Shown one piece after another: positions 1-13,187 of a stretch of DNA of 64,000 nt. The number at the start of each line of letters is the position of its first letter. Position 1 is the stretch's first letter. Position numbers and translations under genes: made by a program. The notes below the pieces were generated by a model, which was not told the origin of the DNA, searched no databases, and saw only the letters and a program-made list of their open reading frames with translations. This stretch comes from Breviolum minutum Mf 1.05b.01 (Eukaryota; Sar; Dinophyceae; Suessiales; Symbiodiniaceae), in the NCBI GenBank assembly GCA_000507305.1, contig DF239232.1, positions 93,569 through 157,568 of the forward strand. The letters are read 5' to 3'.

Positions 1-1231
1 ACCAAAAAAAACACATCTCCATGAGATCTTGGCGAATTCCAAACTCAAACAAATACTCAAGTCGATTCCAAAACAATAGTTTATTTTTTTTGCCAAGGTA
101 CGTGAAAAACACACCCAAACCTGCGAGTTTTTGAGCAGAGAAATAGGTGGGTGTTAATATAGTTCCCAAATGGTTCACTTCTACAGAAAACACTGGGGTG
201 ACAACTAGTCTAGGGGAAACTGAGGATAGTAGCTAGCCATATCATCATAATGGTCTTGAGTCATATTTACCTAACGAGTCTGAGTCTGCATACTTCTTAA
301 AGGAAACTGGACCACTTAACCGTGTAAAATATCTACGTTGGGGTCTGGCAGTGAAATCCTTGCAACTCCTTGCCGTAGAGCATGACTTTACAACGAACAA
401 ATGGGACTTTAAAGCTGCTCCAAGCAGCAAGAATCATCAAACATACTGTTGATGATTCGTTCGAAATCAGGCAAACTCACCAGTTGAGGTTGGTAGTCTG
501 TCTATCCCATGATTTACGGCGGGTTTTTTTACATCCAAACGGTGGTTGTTTGGGATTTCTTCACCATCAACACTATGCCCAAACCAGCAAAACGAAGATT
601 TTTTAATTAAGGACTTGCACTCGTGCAAGTCGTGAAAGAATACTGGAGGTGATCGTGACATGAGATCTGAGACACTTCTACGAAGAGCACCGGTGAAATA
701 GATCCCAAAAACGGTTGAAATTTGGAAGTTTATCCTAAGTACTTCCAAGGTTTTTATACATCAAGAGTCGTCAGCCAGATTGCTTCCATAAACAGCATCA
801 TAAAACATCTCTCATTGAATAAGTGTGGCACAGTAGTGACAGGCTGTTCCAGGTTTGCTCCTGCGACAAATTGTGAAATGGCTGTTTCTATATACTGATA
901 CTACCTGATAAAAAGTGGCCCTCTACCGGCTATAAGTAGGTTTATTACTCCATTTATGGGGCTTATAACCCGAGTTACCCATTTATAATAAGGCCATCTA
1001 TAGGGGCCCATCTTGTGGGAGGCTCCTCCTCCTGAAATGCAACTGGACCCATTTTTTCCAGCTAAGGAGCAGTAGAAGAGTCTCAAGAAGGACGTGATCT
1101 TATTCTGAGGAATATTAAATGTGATCCTTAGAGTCATGGCTTTCGCGCCGTTTTGCTGAAGTGGCACGCCAACAAAAATGAAATGTATATATATATATAA
1201 TCTGTTTCAAACATTTCCGAATGCAATGTTT
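1..1231. other. 3' flank of model 1, repeats
   Basis: It holds a family-B repeat (444-578) and, at about 904-1050, a GGGGCCC-type repeat that resembles 3011-3100 and 35155-35340. A minus-strand frame (LEKMGPVAFQEEEPPTRWAP) follows a good acceptor near 1065 but overlaps that repeat, so it is not called as an exon. Confidence 0.35.
444..578. mobile_element. Family B TIR element
   Basis: ACTGTTGATG at the left and CACCATCAACACTAT at the right. Inside is AGTTGAGGTTGGTAG, shared by other copies. Confidence 0.55.
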
Positions 1232-4200
1232 TCAATGTGTAAAAATTGGTTGATGACAATCATTTTTTAAAGTCCCTGAGGACTTCTGTAGAGCAGCAGT
1301 AGCAAACAAACCCAACGGCGTGAATCTCGCAAACATATCCTCAACCTCAATGGACTTAACTTTCACGTGCAACTTGCAAGGCCATTTCTCCCCAAGATTC
1401 ACTCTGTCTGGGGCCGCCCTTTCACTCTTGCTCCAACAGACAACATTTAGTAGAAAATAGATGCTATTAAAAAAGGTCAGTGGCTCTACCAGAGGAGGGT
1501 CATGTTCTACTAAACTATGATGGAAGGGGCCAGGGGTCTCACTGTCTCGCAGAAGTTTGACGAAGTTTGATGACAAGGGGCATGTCTTTCGTCTCTAGGC
1601 CTGCCATGTTTTGCCACTCAAGCTCATGAGAATGTCACAGCAAAAGTACTTGGTTCAGTGAATAAAATGAAGGGATACGTAGGGAAAAACATGCAAAAAC
1701 ATTCAATTGTCTGGTAACAAATGTTACTTGTAGGACACGGGCACAATTGCCAACGGAAATCAAAACGAGAACAAAGATTCGATGGGATTCTGTAACACTT
1801 GTGGCTGTTATCCAACAGGACTTCAATCTCAAGGTCACCAAGGTCACACCTGTTAGATTCGCTTTAAACATATTCTGGAGTTTGGGTGGTGTTTGATTTC
1901 CTTGGGGGAAAAAAAGAAAAACATTTTCTGACACATCTCTGTTTACAGTATAGATGGCATGTTTCCAAGATGAGTACCAGTACATATATATAAATATATA
2001 CATATACATATAGAGATATATTTATGGGTTACATGTTCAACAAAAAAGATGTGTTTCTTTACGTCAACTCCTGGAACAAATTGCCACAAAAGACACCTTG
2101 ACACCTTTCATCGAATCAGCTTTCCCCCCTTCCAGGGGACCGTAGGCAGCATAGCCACACATACCAAAGGAGGCAAAGAGAGTGCCCAGAATAAGCCTGG
2201 AGCGGTTCCAGCTACTTACCGGGGGGGCAAACGGTTCCAAGTTCCGGTCAATATATCAAGTTGTGCATTTTTCGGACTTTTCATGAAAAACTTGGTGAAA
2301 TTCTCTCAGTGAAGACCTTTGCATTGAAATGTTGTTTTGAAAGCATAGGAATTTGTTGTTGAAATCAGAAGCATCGTGAAAAAAAAAAAAACGGACACAA
2401 CAAATCATCATATGAGATGATATCAAAACCTACCTCTTTTTCCATTTTCTTAAATCTCACCCCACCATGTCTCCGAGCTTTACGACAGTTGCCATACATC
2501 TACCGAGACGCATCGCTCTCTGCAAGAGTTTTGGAAAGTGCCCAGGCTGCCTGGGAAGCGAAAAATTGATGATTTTTCTCCAACGGACAATGATGATGGA
2601 ACGTCGACCATATTTAAACATAACGGTAGAAATATCCAAATCATAGAGTTTGTAAGTCTATCTATGTAGTGTATATATAATATATAATATACGTGTATCA
2701 TCGTAGTTTAGTAGTTTTGTAATTATATTGTCATAATTGGATATTGTTGTAATGGAAACAATTCAATACATCGCTGACATAAAAATGGATGCTAGGATGA
2801 TTGAAACCTCGCCGCACCGCTTCATGGTACAAGTTTGTGGATTGAGATGAAAAGAAATGTGTTTCCTTAGCTTCACATAGGTCCAGGATTATAGGGTGAA
2901 CCAACTCTTCATGTGCGAAATGGTTGGGTAACCCTGTCTCTGCATCTCTCTGCGCGGCTGAGTTTTACCGGCAAGAAACGAGGCACAGGAGATTCCAAAA
3001 TCAACATCAAAGTCTCTAGGGTGGTATAACTCCACTTTTTAGGGGTTATAACCCCAGTGAAGCCCATTTATTTTCGGTCATTTCTTGGGGCCCCAAGTAG
3101 CCGCACTCCCTTGTGGTTCTGAGGACGTGGACTGCATTGCAAATTGGATGGGCAGAATCAAACCTCTTCTGCAGGGCTGAGCCAAGCCAAAGGGGATCGG
3201 TTCGGGATCCTTTTGAGATGGTGTTTTCTTTTAAGGGATCGGATTGTTAGTATGATAAGAGCGGTACGGGAAGCCTCCAACAAACGGGAACAAGCAGCTT
3301 GAAACAAATTTCAGGGGCATGAAGACTATCTTGTTCTGTTTTCGGATGGGGTGAAAGGGTCGGTTTCTTGGAGGAAGAAATTGAGACCCTTCAAACCCGG
3401 GTGGTTTTTGTTCAACCATCTTCAAAACTGGTTGAAACAATCTGCAAACCAAACGCATTTTTCAAGCGTTTGGTCACGTGAATCATGGGATCAACGGCTC
3501 CACATCAACAGTAGAATTTACTAACCTGAATCAAAAGGTCCTTCTCCCATCGATGAATCAGCTGGAAAGTGTTCAACTTTGAGGCAGTTGCGCAAATAGC
3601 TCATTTCTTTAATAGGGAAAAGTAGGGAACATGGCCATCTTTTTTGTTCATTTGCTCATCACTAAGCACCAGTCAGATCAACATGAATTGAGGTATGTGC
3701 ATCTGCATGCCCACATGTTGGTCCCCATGATTGGCTGAAAATCAGGAAGTCGGTCTTACCATCATGGAAACCATTCCCCTATTTTTCTTCACTTGGAGAT
3801 GCCGGGTTGCACAATGCATCCAAGCAGAACCTGTTACAATTACATATACATTACATATATATCTTGATTCCACTTCGGGGGGCAGAAACATCGAACTCAT
3901 ATGATCACTCAATGTGATTCATCATAGAAACCATGCCCTATGCAGAAAAAAGGTTACAGTATTGCTAATTGTCACCACCAAAATATCAAGATCACTGGGG
4001 TCATCCTGCCAATTCCCTCGAAGGAGAACACAGCACCTGAGGTTTTCTCACCAGCAATGGCAGGGTAAGGGCTCTCTCAAAAATCATGGCTTGAACGGGT
4101 TGAACAGCTTGGAAGAATGGGGTGATGAATGCAGGTTTTATGGGGGAAGAGCTTGGTCCATTGAAATGGATTTTCTCTGGGTGAAGTACTAGTTTTGTTT

Positions 4201-5330
4201 TTTCGGCGGTGTTAGCTATTTCGGCATTGAATATGATATGTTATCGTTCAATCAATCATATATAAATTGGAGCCAATGGCTATTATGAATCCTATGATCT
4301 TTCAATATTGCAATAAATAAACGCATGAAATGCATGGTTTGAATCTAACCCCACCCCCCCACCCAGTAGCAGTTCACCTTTTTGTCCTATTCCATCTTTG
4401 GTAATGAATCCCTTTATAGATCTTCATTTGCCACTGTTCCTGGGTGGCTTCACCAAAACCCTGGTGTAAATTTGACGTTTAGCCGAGGGTAGATGATAAT
4501 TGGGACATTTCTCAAAGGAGATTTGAATTGGAGTTGTTTGGGTCACATCAACAAAATCTTGAACATATCATTTGATATCTATGTTAATATATGTTAATGA
4601 TAAAATACAAATATAAGTCTGGCCGTGCTTTTAACACTTATAGACTAATTAGGAACATTTCTGCACGACTGGCCTACTAAAAACAAGTTTTAAAAAAAAA
4701 AGATTGCAAAAAAAAAACATGCCCAACCACCCTTGAAAAAACCGCTTGAAAAAACCATATGTATATGCAAGTTATACACTCCCTGAAACCAACAGCAAAC
4801 GCCTCTGAAAATAGGCCAGGCCACAATTCAATCAAATTCATCTGAACCAACCAGTAACCATCAATTTTCAGGCACAAATTTCAGGGAGGGTAGGGTTTTT
4901 TTGTCCAACATCATCCCCTGAAAACGTGCAGTTTTTTCGTTGGGCCCTTGCCGAAAAGGCACATCCAAAGAAGATAGGAAACTCCGCCCAGTTGAAGCTC
5001 TTGATGCTCGAAGCCATTCCGTAGGTACCTGGCTCTCCCCGTTAAACACGGTGATGATGGAACTTACAGGTTGCCCCCCGGGAAGTTGCGCAACCCGGAA
5101 AACCGGGGGTAAAGCACAAACAGACAAGCAAAATTGACAACTCCATGATGTCATCTTTGTTGGTTGCATCCTCCTGTCTCGTCTCACCTTGTGTCACCAA
5201 CCTGCAAATAGCTTAAAGGATTCCACTCTTGGCTACTACTTTGGGGGGTACGGCCCAGGTATGTCACCTAGAAAAAATGTTATCCCAAAAAAAAGTCTCT
5301 CACCATCTTGTTCTTCCAGTCTTCCAACAT
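1232..5330 (-). CDS. Minus-strand gene model 1, eight exons, unknown protein of 221 aa
   Basis: Exons in transcription order: 5330-5304, 5267-5188, 5034-4952, 4075-3996, 3561-3526, 3419-3306, 2550-2504, 1430-1232. They total 666 nt, exactly 222 codons, from an ATG (MLEDWKNKM) to a TGA (NDCHQPIFTH, stop). Every junction keeps phase. The best exon is 5267-5188 (VTYLGRTPQSSSQEW...): its acceptor follows a T-rich tract and its donor is GTGAGA. The first intron would be only 36 nt. The third exon ends at a GC donor (GCAAGG). An in-frame stop lies just upstream of the ATG, and an AG acceptor sits 15 nt before it, which suits spliced-leader addition. A family-D repeat (4776-4893) lies in the third intron. 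No domain was recognised. Exon 4075-3996 has a glycine-rich stretch (AIAGEKTSGAVFSFEGIG). The last exon is the least certain, as an additional exon or a different 3' end is possible. The fit of eight exons to one frame is observed; expression is inferred. Confidence 0.5.
2049..2312. other. Intron of model 1 with an open but unconvincing plus-strand frame
   Basis: The 87-codon plus frame here has no splice or codon support and includes a homopolymer G run. I read the interval 1431-2503 as intron. Confidence 0.3.
4776..4893. mobile_element. Family D TIR element
   Basis: ACTCCCTGAAACCAACAGC at the left and AAATTTCAGGGAGGGTAG at the right, in an intron of model 1. Confidence 0.5.
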
Positions 5331-5414
5331 TCACCCGGAAACCTGGTAACCGTTGCTGGGGACACCGAGTGAACCGAACATGGTGTTTTTTTCATTTTCT
5401 GTTGGAACACTACC

Positions 5415-5507
5415 CTAAGGATCCATGTATGGAATATTTACCTACATTCGGCACATTTTACCATTAAAAACAACCAAATGTAAATAAATATACCATACAT
5501 GGATGGG
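5415..5507. mobile_element. Family E near-palindrome, diverged
   Basis: GGATCCATGTATGGAATATT at the left and ATATACCATACATGGAT at the right. Confidence 0.5.
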
Positions 5508-5976
5508 CTAACTACCCTGCAATTTTCTAGATTCTGCGACTCCAACTGCTTAACTTCTCGCTACACAGGCTACCCACTGTGATCTCCGCCCAGGTTTCCC
5601 CGGACCTAGTTGCACGAAGCAACAATAGTACACCCATGAAATGCCGCACCTTAGAATTGGGTTTGCGGCACAACTTTGGAAATTGATCCATGTAATTTCA
5701 TATGTACAGTATGTATTACCGTATACCTATACCTTTTTTTGTCAATCAGGAAAATTACTCAAGTAGAAGTGATACATTTTACTTATACCCCCAGGTGTGA
5801 TATGAAGAAATGCATCTCGTTTCAAGACACTTGTGGAAGCCATGTGTTGTCGATGATTCAGTCATTGCATATTACTACCTGTGGTACTTAAGAAGCATCA
5901 CCTGTGGGTGCTTGACCCGTTTCAAACATTGCAAGACCAAGCATCTCCTGAGTATCACCGATAGATTGATCACGCT

Positions 5977-7014
5977 TCAGCTAAGGTACAATAGTACCAC
6001 ATTGGACATCAGCACCGGCACGGTAAGCACCTTACATTGCAATGTTTTGGATGGAGAAAATGCTCTTCTCCTTCTCTCAGATTCAGAATTCAACAATGGG
6101 GCAAAGTGAATATCGACCTGGTAGCCTGAATATCGGCAACCTGGTAACCTGAATATCAGCAGCCTGGTAACATGAATATTGATCATCTCTAGCCAATCAA
6201 CCAATCAGGGCTACCATGATATAAGATGAAAGGGGAAAGAAATTGGGAACACTTTCCCATGTAACCAACAGGTCTTTGAAGCATCCAAACTTGTTGGGTT
6301 TGGAAGTTTTACCAGATTTGTTCAGCAACCTGACATGTTTGGGGGGGCCTTCTTAAGTTGATTCCCTTACACAAACCCTTGGCCTCACCATCAACCACTG
6401 GAACCCAACAACCCCCCAACCTGAAGAGATCGAAGCCATGTGAAGGGTAAGACACAAATCCTCAGGAAATCCCAATCAACCAACCTCACCAGAAAAAAAA
6501 ACTAGCTGGTGGTTGAACCAACCCATCTGAAAAAAAAAACTTGTAAGTCAAATTGGATCATTTCCCACCCCCCCCCAAATAGTGGTAAAAGTTGAAAAAC
6601 ATAGTGGTGTTTGAAGCCACAGCCTAAACAATACACTCCCTTGAAACTAAGAGACAGACATAGATACATCTCATCTACACAAACCTCGCGAGATTCCATT
6701 GTACCCTTTCACCCAAAGGGTATTTTCCAGAATAGGATCCAATAGATTTATAATGAAACTTCCCTGAAGATCTGCAACACTAAAAGGCTCATGTGGCTAT
6801 CCAAAAGGAAATCTATGGTGAAATCTTGTTTTCCACCAGATCCCATTCATCCTTCTTCCCATGACCCCATGCTTCAATAGGAGAAACATGACTGCTCGCT
6901 TGTAAGAAGGGACATTTCTTTGTTCGGAAAGGTATCCATTTTCCGCTGAACCCACCGACATTTGGAAGAACATCATCTACCAGTTTCTTCAAAGTTTCCT
7001 TTTGATTCCCCAAA
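5977..7014 (-). CDS. Minus-strand gene model 2, three 3' exons, unknown protein
   Basis: Exons 7014-6956 (LGNQKETLKKLVDDVLPNV), 6898-6837 (SSHVSPIEAWGHGKKDEWDL) and 6117-5977 keep one frame across both junctions. The first intron is 57 nt with a pyrimidine-rich end. The last exon starts VDIHFAPLLNSESERRRR and could stop at the TGA at 5977, or use the strong donor GTAAGG after 6036 and continue. The start was not found. It would end about 650 nt before model 1 begins on the same strand. The peptide is charged and helical with no recognised domain. Confidence 0.38.
6500..6632. mobile_element. Family A, diverged copy
   Basis: It carries CTAGCTGGTGGTTGAACC at the left and the AGTCAAATTGGATCATTTCC core. 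The right inverted end is degraded. Confidence 0.45.
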
Positions 7015-7621
7015 CTTAGGTTTCATCCAGACGAGGTCATTTTGAAGAACCTGTGGTGACAAAACGCCTTTGGTGCTTTGGAATTTAGCCCCCTCTGAAA
7101 GTTGGTGACGAAAAACTGCAGGGGGGGTATTAGATTGCACAATCCGATTTGCAAGAAACTCAAAATAGTTCCTCCTCTTACTTTAGAAGCTTCATCATTG
7201 CATCATTTCCAACTCACATAATGATATACCAGCAGCATTCCATCATTGGTAAAAAATCTCCAACGAGTACCAAGGTCTTGCGAAATAAACAACCACACCA
7301 GCACTCCACCACTTCACTACCGCAGATCTAGCTACAGAGTTCCGGCGCACACGGCCACCTGACACCAAACACCCCAAAAAAATCTGAGTAACACTTCATA
7401 TCTAAGGGATTCTACTGAAAGGTTACAAGAAAATTAGATGCGTTGCCACAACAAATAGGATGTATATGTGTGTAAATATATATGATATGTTAAAGTAAAT
7501 TTGCTCATATGAGTCATTTAGCTGTCATTGGTATGTGGGTCCGGTTGGATCAGTCAGGTGTCCTTGTTGTACAAGGCTTAACTGAACTCTTAAAGGTCCT
7601 CCAAAAGGACCAAGCAAGATG

Positions 7622-7736
7622 CATATGGATGTTTCCGAAAATAGTGGGTTTTCCCCCCAAATCATCCATTTTAATAGGGTTTTCCATTATAAACCATCCA
7701 TTTTGGAGTATCCCTATTTTTGGAAACACCTATATA
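7622..7736. mobile_element. Family C TIR element
   Basis: ATGGATGTTTCCGAAAATAG at the left and CTATTTTTGGAAACACCTAT at the right. Its interior is itself palindromic (AATCATCCATTTTAATAGGG). Confidence 0.6.
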
Positions 7737-7867
7737 TACGGCTGAAACTTGACTACTAAGTGGTGAAAGCATTTCACTACAAAAAAAGACAATCAAATAG
7801 ACTTTTCGGTGATGCTAGGGGAATGAAGTTTGATAACTTCTAAAAATCCATATCAACCGTTCGACCT

Positions 7868-7970
7868 ACTGTTGATGGCTAAAATCCTGCACCAGTTGAG
7901 GTTGGTAGTTTATCCCATTATTTATAGGGTTTGATACGTTCCAGGTGGTGCAGGATTGAAGCAACTGAAA
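7868..7970. mobile_element. Family B, right end degraded
   Basis: TACTGTTGATGGCTAAAATC at the left, with the CACCAGTTGAGGTTGGTAG core. Confidence 0.5.
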
Positions 7971-8604
7971 AGGCCCCAGGGTTTGTCAACTTGAAACAGG
8001 TTTCCACGCCTTCCCTGGACATGCACTCTGATTCGTCTCCCAACAAATCACATCACGGACATTCTCGACCTCACCAGGGAAAGCTGAGGAGGTGACGAGG
8101 AGCCCTGAAAAAGAAGAAATCTCAGACAATCATCACTTCAACTGGAACTGTTTGTTTTCCATGAGATCATTTTCAGGGATCATTTTCAGGTTTCAAAAAG
8201 GGAGTCATTTCGGTATGTCCTCTTCCAAAAAGGGAAGTCGTTTTTCAGGTTCCATGTTCGGCTTCGGCGGGATACCACTTCTGATGTCTTCCTTTGAAGG
8301 TGGTTCGGAGGAATTTGATGTGTCCGAAAAAGCCTGGCATGTTCGGTGTTTCGCTGAGTCTTTTATGGTAATCTTCAAATTCAGCTTTAGATGTATCGTG
8401 ATTCAAACTCATGACTTAATTTGATACCTGTTGCAAGTCAGGAGTCACTTATTTTGAATTCGGGTTACCTAGACGTTTATGTATATATATATATTTACAT
8501 GTCTATGTTATATTCATGTTTGTTACATAGTTACAATATTGACATGCTAATATTTATTGTATATATTCACTATATATACTATAGTTACTATATAGATTGT
8601 AGTA

Positions 8605-11600
8605 TCACTTCCTCATCCCACAAAAAAGTTTCGCCTGATGAATTCCCTCCCCAATCAACGTCAAAATCCAAGGGGCTATGAAGATGATGTCCTCAGCTTC
8701 GCCGTTTCGCTGGGGGCCGGCCGAGAGGAGCAAGCCCACCCCGTTATTTACCGTTGGGCTGCGCTGCGTTTTGGAACAGATGGAATGGTATGGTGACTGT
8801 AGATATAGTGATTTACCACTAACAATTCCTAGGGTTTTCCTGTTGCAGTTCTGCACTCAGTATCAACCAATGGTAAGTTGGGGCATAGCCAAAGGAGCTG
8901 GCTTTTTACCACGGATTCACCATAGATACAAATGTGCCATGAGGTAACCCCCAAAAAAATCAAAAGAATCCAAACAGAAATCCCCGAAATTCCAACTTCA
9001 AGGGTTCAACATCTTAACAACTGTGAGTCACTAACCCATTTGTCCATGCCCCTTTCCATCATTTTGGAGGTTTTTCATAAAGTTTCAAACTCCAAAAAAA
9101 ACGACCTTTTTCACACCAAAGGATCTGCGATGGCAAAGCCATACTGCGTCAGCACCAAACAAAAGTCGACGAGAATCTTTGCCTAGAAACATTGATGGTA
9201 TACCGGGGATACCCGGTGATGGGTTAGGGATTCTCAAAAGTGGTTGTTGCTCCCAATGGGCTGCGGAATGATTGCTTATCATTCCGTTTTAGCTGCTGAG
9301 TTCTTAGATAAAATACACTATCCCACGCTGCTCAGCTCCTAAGAAGTACACCATCCGGGATTGGTTGAGAAGAAACCCAAAGACAGTACACCCGAAAACT
9401 GGAAAGAAAAAAAAACGGAGTTCCCATTGATTGATGCTTTCATTGTCTTCTCATCTGCCTTGGGTTGAGTTGAGCAATCTATTTTCTTACAAGTCCCGTA
9501 GGATAACAGTAACAAATGAGGGTTTGTGGGGGGGGGGGGAAGACAAACATCGCATTCTTTATTCATAGAAAAAATAACATGGTTTTTACTCACAGGTGGT
9601 CAAAAAAAATCTAGGAACAAATGGGAGCTAGGCAAACAGACTCTAATTCCTAGACAGACATGTTTTGTCCATGTTTTTAAACCTGAATGTTTCAAGCATT
9701 TTTTTACCTCAATGTTTCGGGCATTTTTTGTGGTGGGGATTCCCCTACACTGACCACATTGTTGGCTGGAAATCCAAACCGAATCTGCCGAGACACTCGC
9801 CGTCCAAGGATGGCAGAAGCCAGGGCACCAAAGGACCTACGGTGTTTTTTGCTGAGCTTCCTTTAAGCAAGGTGGTAAAGTAATTGTTATATCAAGACCT
9901 AAATTTGGAAAACATATACCTGGTATGTACATGTAAAGCATATTTGATAAGTATCTACGGTATGTACATTTATATACATATATGGTATATAAAGTGTATA
10001 TATACAGCAATTAAATGGTATATACCGTATCTTACAAATGGTATATACAGTGCATATCATATACATGGTATATACGGAAACTATACACACATAGATACAT
10101 AAGGTGTATACTTGCTTCCAAAGATGGTGATTGTGGTGGTATTTGCTACCCGCCGTTTTTTTGGCAGAGTGACAAAAATCCAATGAAGTACTGCAATAAA
10201 TGGGCCCCCGAGTCCCAGTTATGAGGGAGATGTTTGACTTCGCTAAGCACGAGAGAGACCACTGATCATACCAGTTGTGAATGGATATAACCACGATATC
10301 CACTTATATACAGTGAACAGGGCCCATGACTGTATGGGTGTGGCTCAGATTAAGCCCCCTCAAATTCCTAGCCACAGCGACCACCAGGTGCAGTTCATCC
10401 ACTTGATCTGCTTCATCGATTAAAATTGACATTGTGATCATATCATACATGCTAGCTAGTTCGCCTAGTTTGTCTACCTTGTCATCTGTTTGTATTTCAC
10501 CGAACAATCACGTCATCATTCTACGTACTTCTCGCTTGATCAATCTGGTAAAATATCTTTACGTGTCCAGTTTTCCACTCATCTAGTTGCCTACCCCCTT
10601 GTTTAGGATCACACCTATCTGCAATTGTGAATAGATACCCTGAATTTACATGTTTCAAATACATGTATGCACATCAACGTACACATTTGTCAACTAGATG
10701 TATGCACATCTATGTATAATACATTAAGTTCTCGAATCTACCCACCATTCAACTTCAATATCTACCTCTCTTCCTAAATCTGGCAAATCTGTACATCCCT
10801 TGGTTCCTGTGCTTTGTTGGAACACACACCATCACATGAGACTGCCTGCAATCTTCACTTACAAGAAAGGCCTACCGGGTTCACTCAGTTCTACTCAACA
10901 GGGATTCCTGCTTTTGACCTAGCCGGTTGCTTCCAACGCATCAATCTGCAAGAGATGAACATTGTCAAAATTAATCGAAAGGTATTCAAACCAACCCATC
11001 ATCTTATTCACCCATCCAAAAGACCTCCAACCATTTCATCCACAACAACATATACACCATGTATTTTCAGCATTTCAACTTGGTGGTTGGATTTTTGGTG
11101 TGTTTTTCTTGGAAAATCTTGGGATTTCCCTATGTTTCAGGTACTATTTATACCTCAGCACCGAGGTAATCGACTGCTTCATCTCCCCCCCATCCGCCTA
11201 GTACTGGTTCTGGTGGCCAGCTTGACCAACAAACCCATACCTTTGCTCTGAAAATCATGGAGACTGAAAGCATGGTACTCAGGATGTTGATGATAAGAAG
11301 TAATATGTATTGCCAAGGATAGACATTATTTTCACGAAAATGACACTAGATGACACTAGTGAATCAATGGTTGATGAATACTGATCCGCGGTATTGTCTT
11401 CATCTTCATCATCATCATCATCATCATCATCAAAAAATGTGCCTCCCAACCACTTCCCCTTCACCAAGCAACAGTGATGTGAGAGTGCTGCTACGCACCT
11501 AGAAAAAAAAAAAAACATTTTGTTGCCGGCCATTGCTGGACTTGATTTTTTAGCCGGCTGCTTGCAGGCAACCCACATGTTATTGGGTGAAGCTTGATTC

Positions 11601-13187
11601 CTAGCAATTTGTGGATTGAAAGGTGAAAAATCATGGGTGAGTTTCAAGCACCACTTTGAAAGGGGCAAGTCACTCACACCAATTCAGGATTCTCTTATCT
11701 CTTCTACCTGAAATTGTTGGGGAATCCGTCATGTCTATGGGCCAGGGATATGTCCCCTTACCAAAACTGCCACTATGTCCCAACCAAGGCACACCAAGCC
11801 CAGAGGTCCCAAGATCAAGCCGCCTTTGGCCTCGGGGTTTTTCTGCGGTTTGGCCAAAAGACTCAGGAAAAAGGGGCGGATTCCCGGATCATGAGGAAAA
11901 AATAGAATATTGTTTATTTACCCACACTGTAACAGCCATGGGAACCCACATACTAGTTTAGTCAACATGGATCCTGAAACCTTATCTTAGTCAAAACATT
12001 CTCATGTCAAAATGGATCCCCTCATTTTCAACATAACTAGTTGGTGGTTGAACCAACCCATTTGAAACATATTAGTCAAAATGGGAATCATTTCCCCAGG
12101 TAAGGGTGAAAATAAAAAATATTGGAAACCAACACCTAGTTATTTACCCACACTGTAACAGTAGATTTAGTGGATAGGTTTTGTTTTTGAAAAAAAATGG
12201 GCATGTCGGATGATCAAAAGTAATGAATGAATGGATTGATTATAGATTTTTTATGGCTACGCACTTGAGTAGAGGGATTTTGGCAGGCCCCTAATTTCAT
12301 GTTTATGTGTTTTTGAAACTCTGCGGATCATGTGGTTTGAAAGAAATCTCGGCATCAATTAGCTTCTCATATTTCTCATAAGGCATACGGAGATAGATAA
12401 TCCATACTTTCTACGTTTGCTCCAAATCCTTCATACTCGAAGCCAAGCCAACTTTCAGACGGTTTTTGCTGAGCTCCAGGGCTGTTGCGAAAGGGAGTGT
12501 CCTCGGCTTACTGCAACAAAAAACATCGGTGGGGTTGGATCTTCCAATGGAGTTGGGTTGGCTTGTGGCAAGTGGAGTTGGTGGTGGTAGCTAATGGGAT
12601 ATGTATATATATACCCTCCCTGAAACTAACATTTAGCCCCTGAAAAAAAAACTGGAAAAGGAGATTCCTTTTGAAATGGTGCTTATTTTTAGGGGATATG
12701 TTAGTTTTAGGGACTGTATATTGTTTAATAAATGTGATAATCCTTGGTGGCATCTGAAGATACAGTACCTTTTCTGTTTTTCCCAATTCCTTCAGATCTG
12801 AAACCCTAAGGCTGTTCTGGCAAAAAAAACTGTTAGCTTGCAAGAATTAAAATCAGGAGTTCAGAGATTCAGGAAGGTGTATGTTGATATATATATATAT
12901 ATATATTTATATGATTATAAAAATATGAACAACTAGAAATCAAACCAAGTCAAGCACATGAAAGAGAAAAAGAACCACGGGAAGGGAAAGCACCAATCCG
13001 GGAACAGAAAACACCAAACCCCACATGTATATTATATTTCTTTCGGATTTGCTGAAAAAATTCATCTCAGGTTCAACCACAACTCCTCCTGATCACCGTG
13101 CACGACTTTTTTCCCGCTGTTACACGCGGGAAAGCCGACGTTCAGAAAGACATGGCCTGGCGGCCTGGAGTGGATGGTTTTGTCAAG
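8605..13187 (-). CDS. Minus-strand gene model 3, six exons with stop, unknown protein
   Basis: Exons 13187-13097, 10485-10312, 9836-9751, 9485-9417, 9182-9117 and 8763-8605 total 645 nt, 215 codons in a single frame, ending in TGA. Key peptides are PGHVFLNVGFPACNSGKKVV (first), LASMYDMITMSILIDEADQV (second), KIDCSTQPKADEKTMKASIN (fourth), AKILVDFCLVLTQYGFAIAD (fifth) and NGEAEDIIFIAPWILTLIGE (last). Acceptors at 13187, 9485, 9182 and 8763 follow clear pyrimidine tracts; the acceptor of the second exon is weak. The 5' end is missing and may lie in the exons at 14.2 and 15.0 kb. The second exon is a likely amphipathic helix. No family recognised. The sense strand of 8684-8787 is also open, so the last exon could be read the other way. 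Confidence 0.42.
11401..11431. repeat. ATC microsatellite
   Basis: About ten CAT/ATC triplets. Confidence 0.85.
12036..12143. mobile_element. Family A copy
   Basis: CTAGTTGGTGGTTGAACC at the left and GGAAACCAACACCTAG at the right, with the shared core (AGTCAAAATGGGAATCATTT). Confidence 0.6.
12610..12718. mobile_element. Family D copy
   Basis: TACCCTCCCTGAAACTAACA at the left and TGTTAGTTTTAGGGACTGTA at the right. Confidence 0.55.

Noticed and set aside
10126-10224. Plus-strand cysteine-rich frame (DGDCGGICYPPFFWQSDK)
   Set aside because: It has a weak acceptor and no linked plus-strand exon; it lies in an intron of model 3.
10838-10981. Plus-strand exon candidate with good acceptor and GTATTC donor (PTGFTQFYSTGIPAFDL)
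   Set aside because: Reasonable signals but isolated, and a minus-strand candidate overlaps it. Left out for lack of a partner exon.
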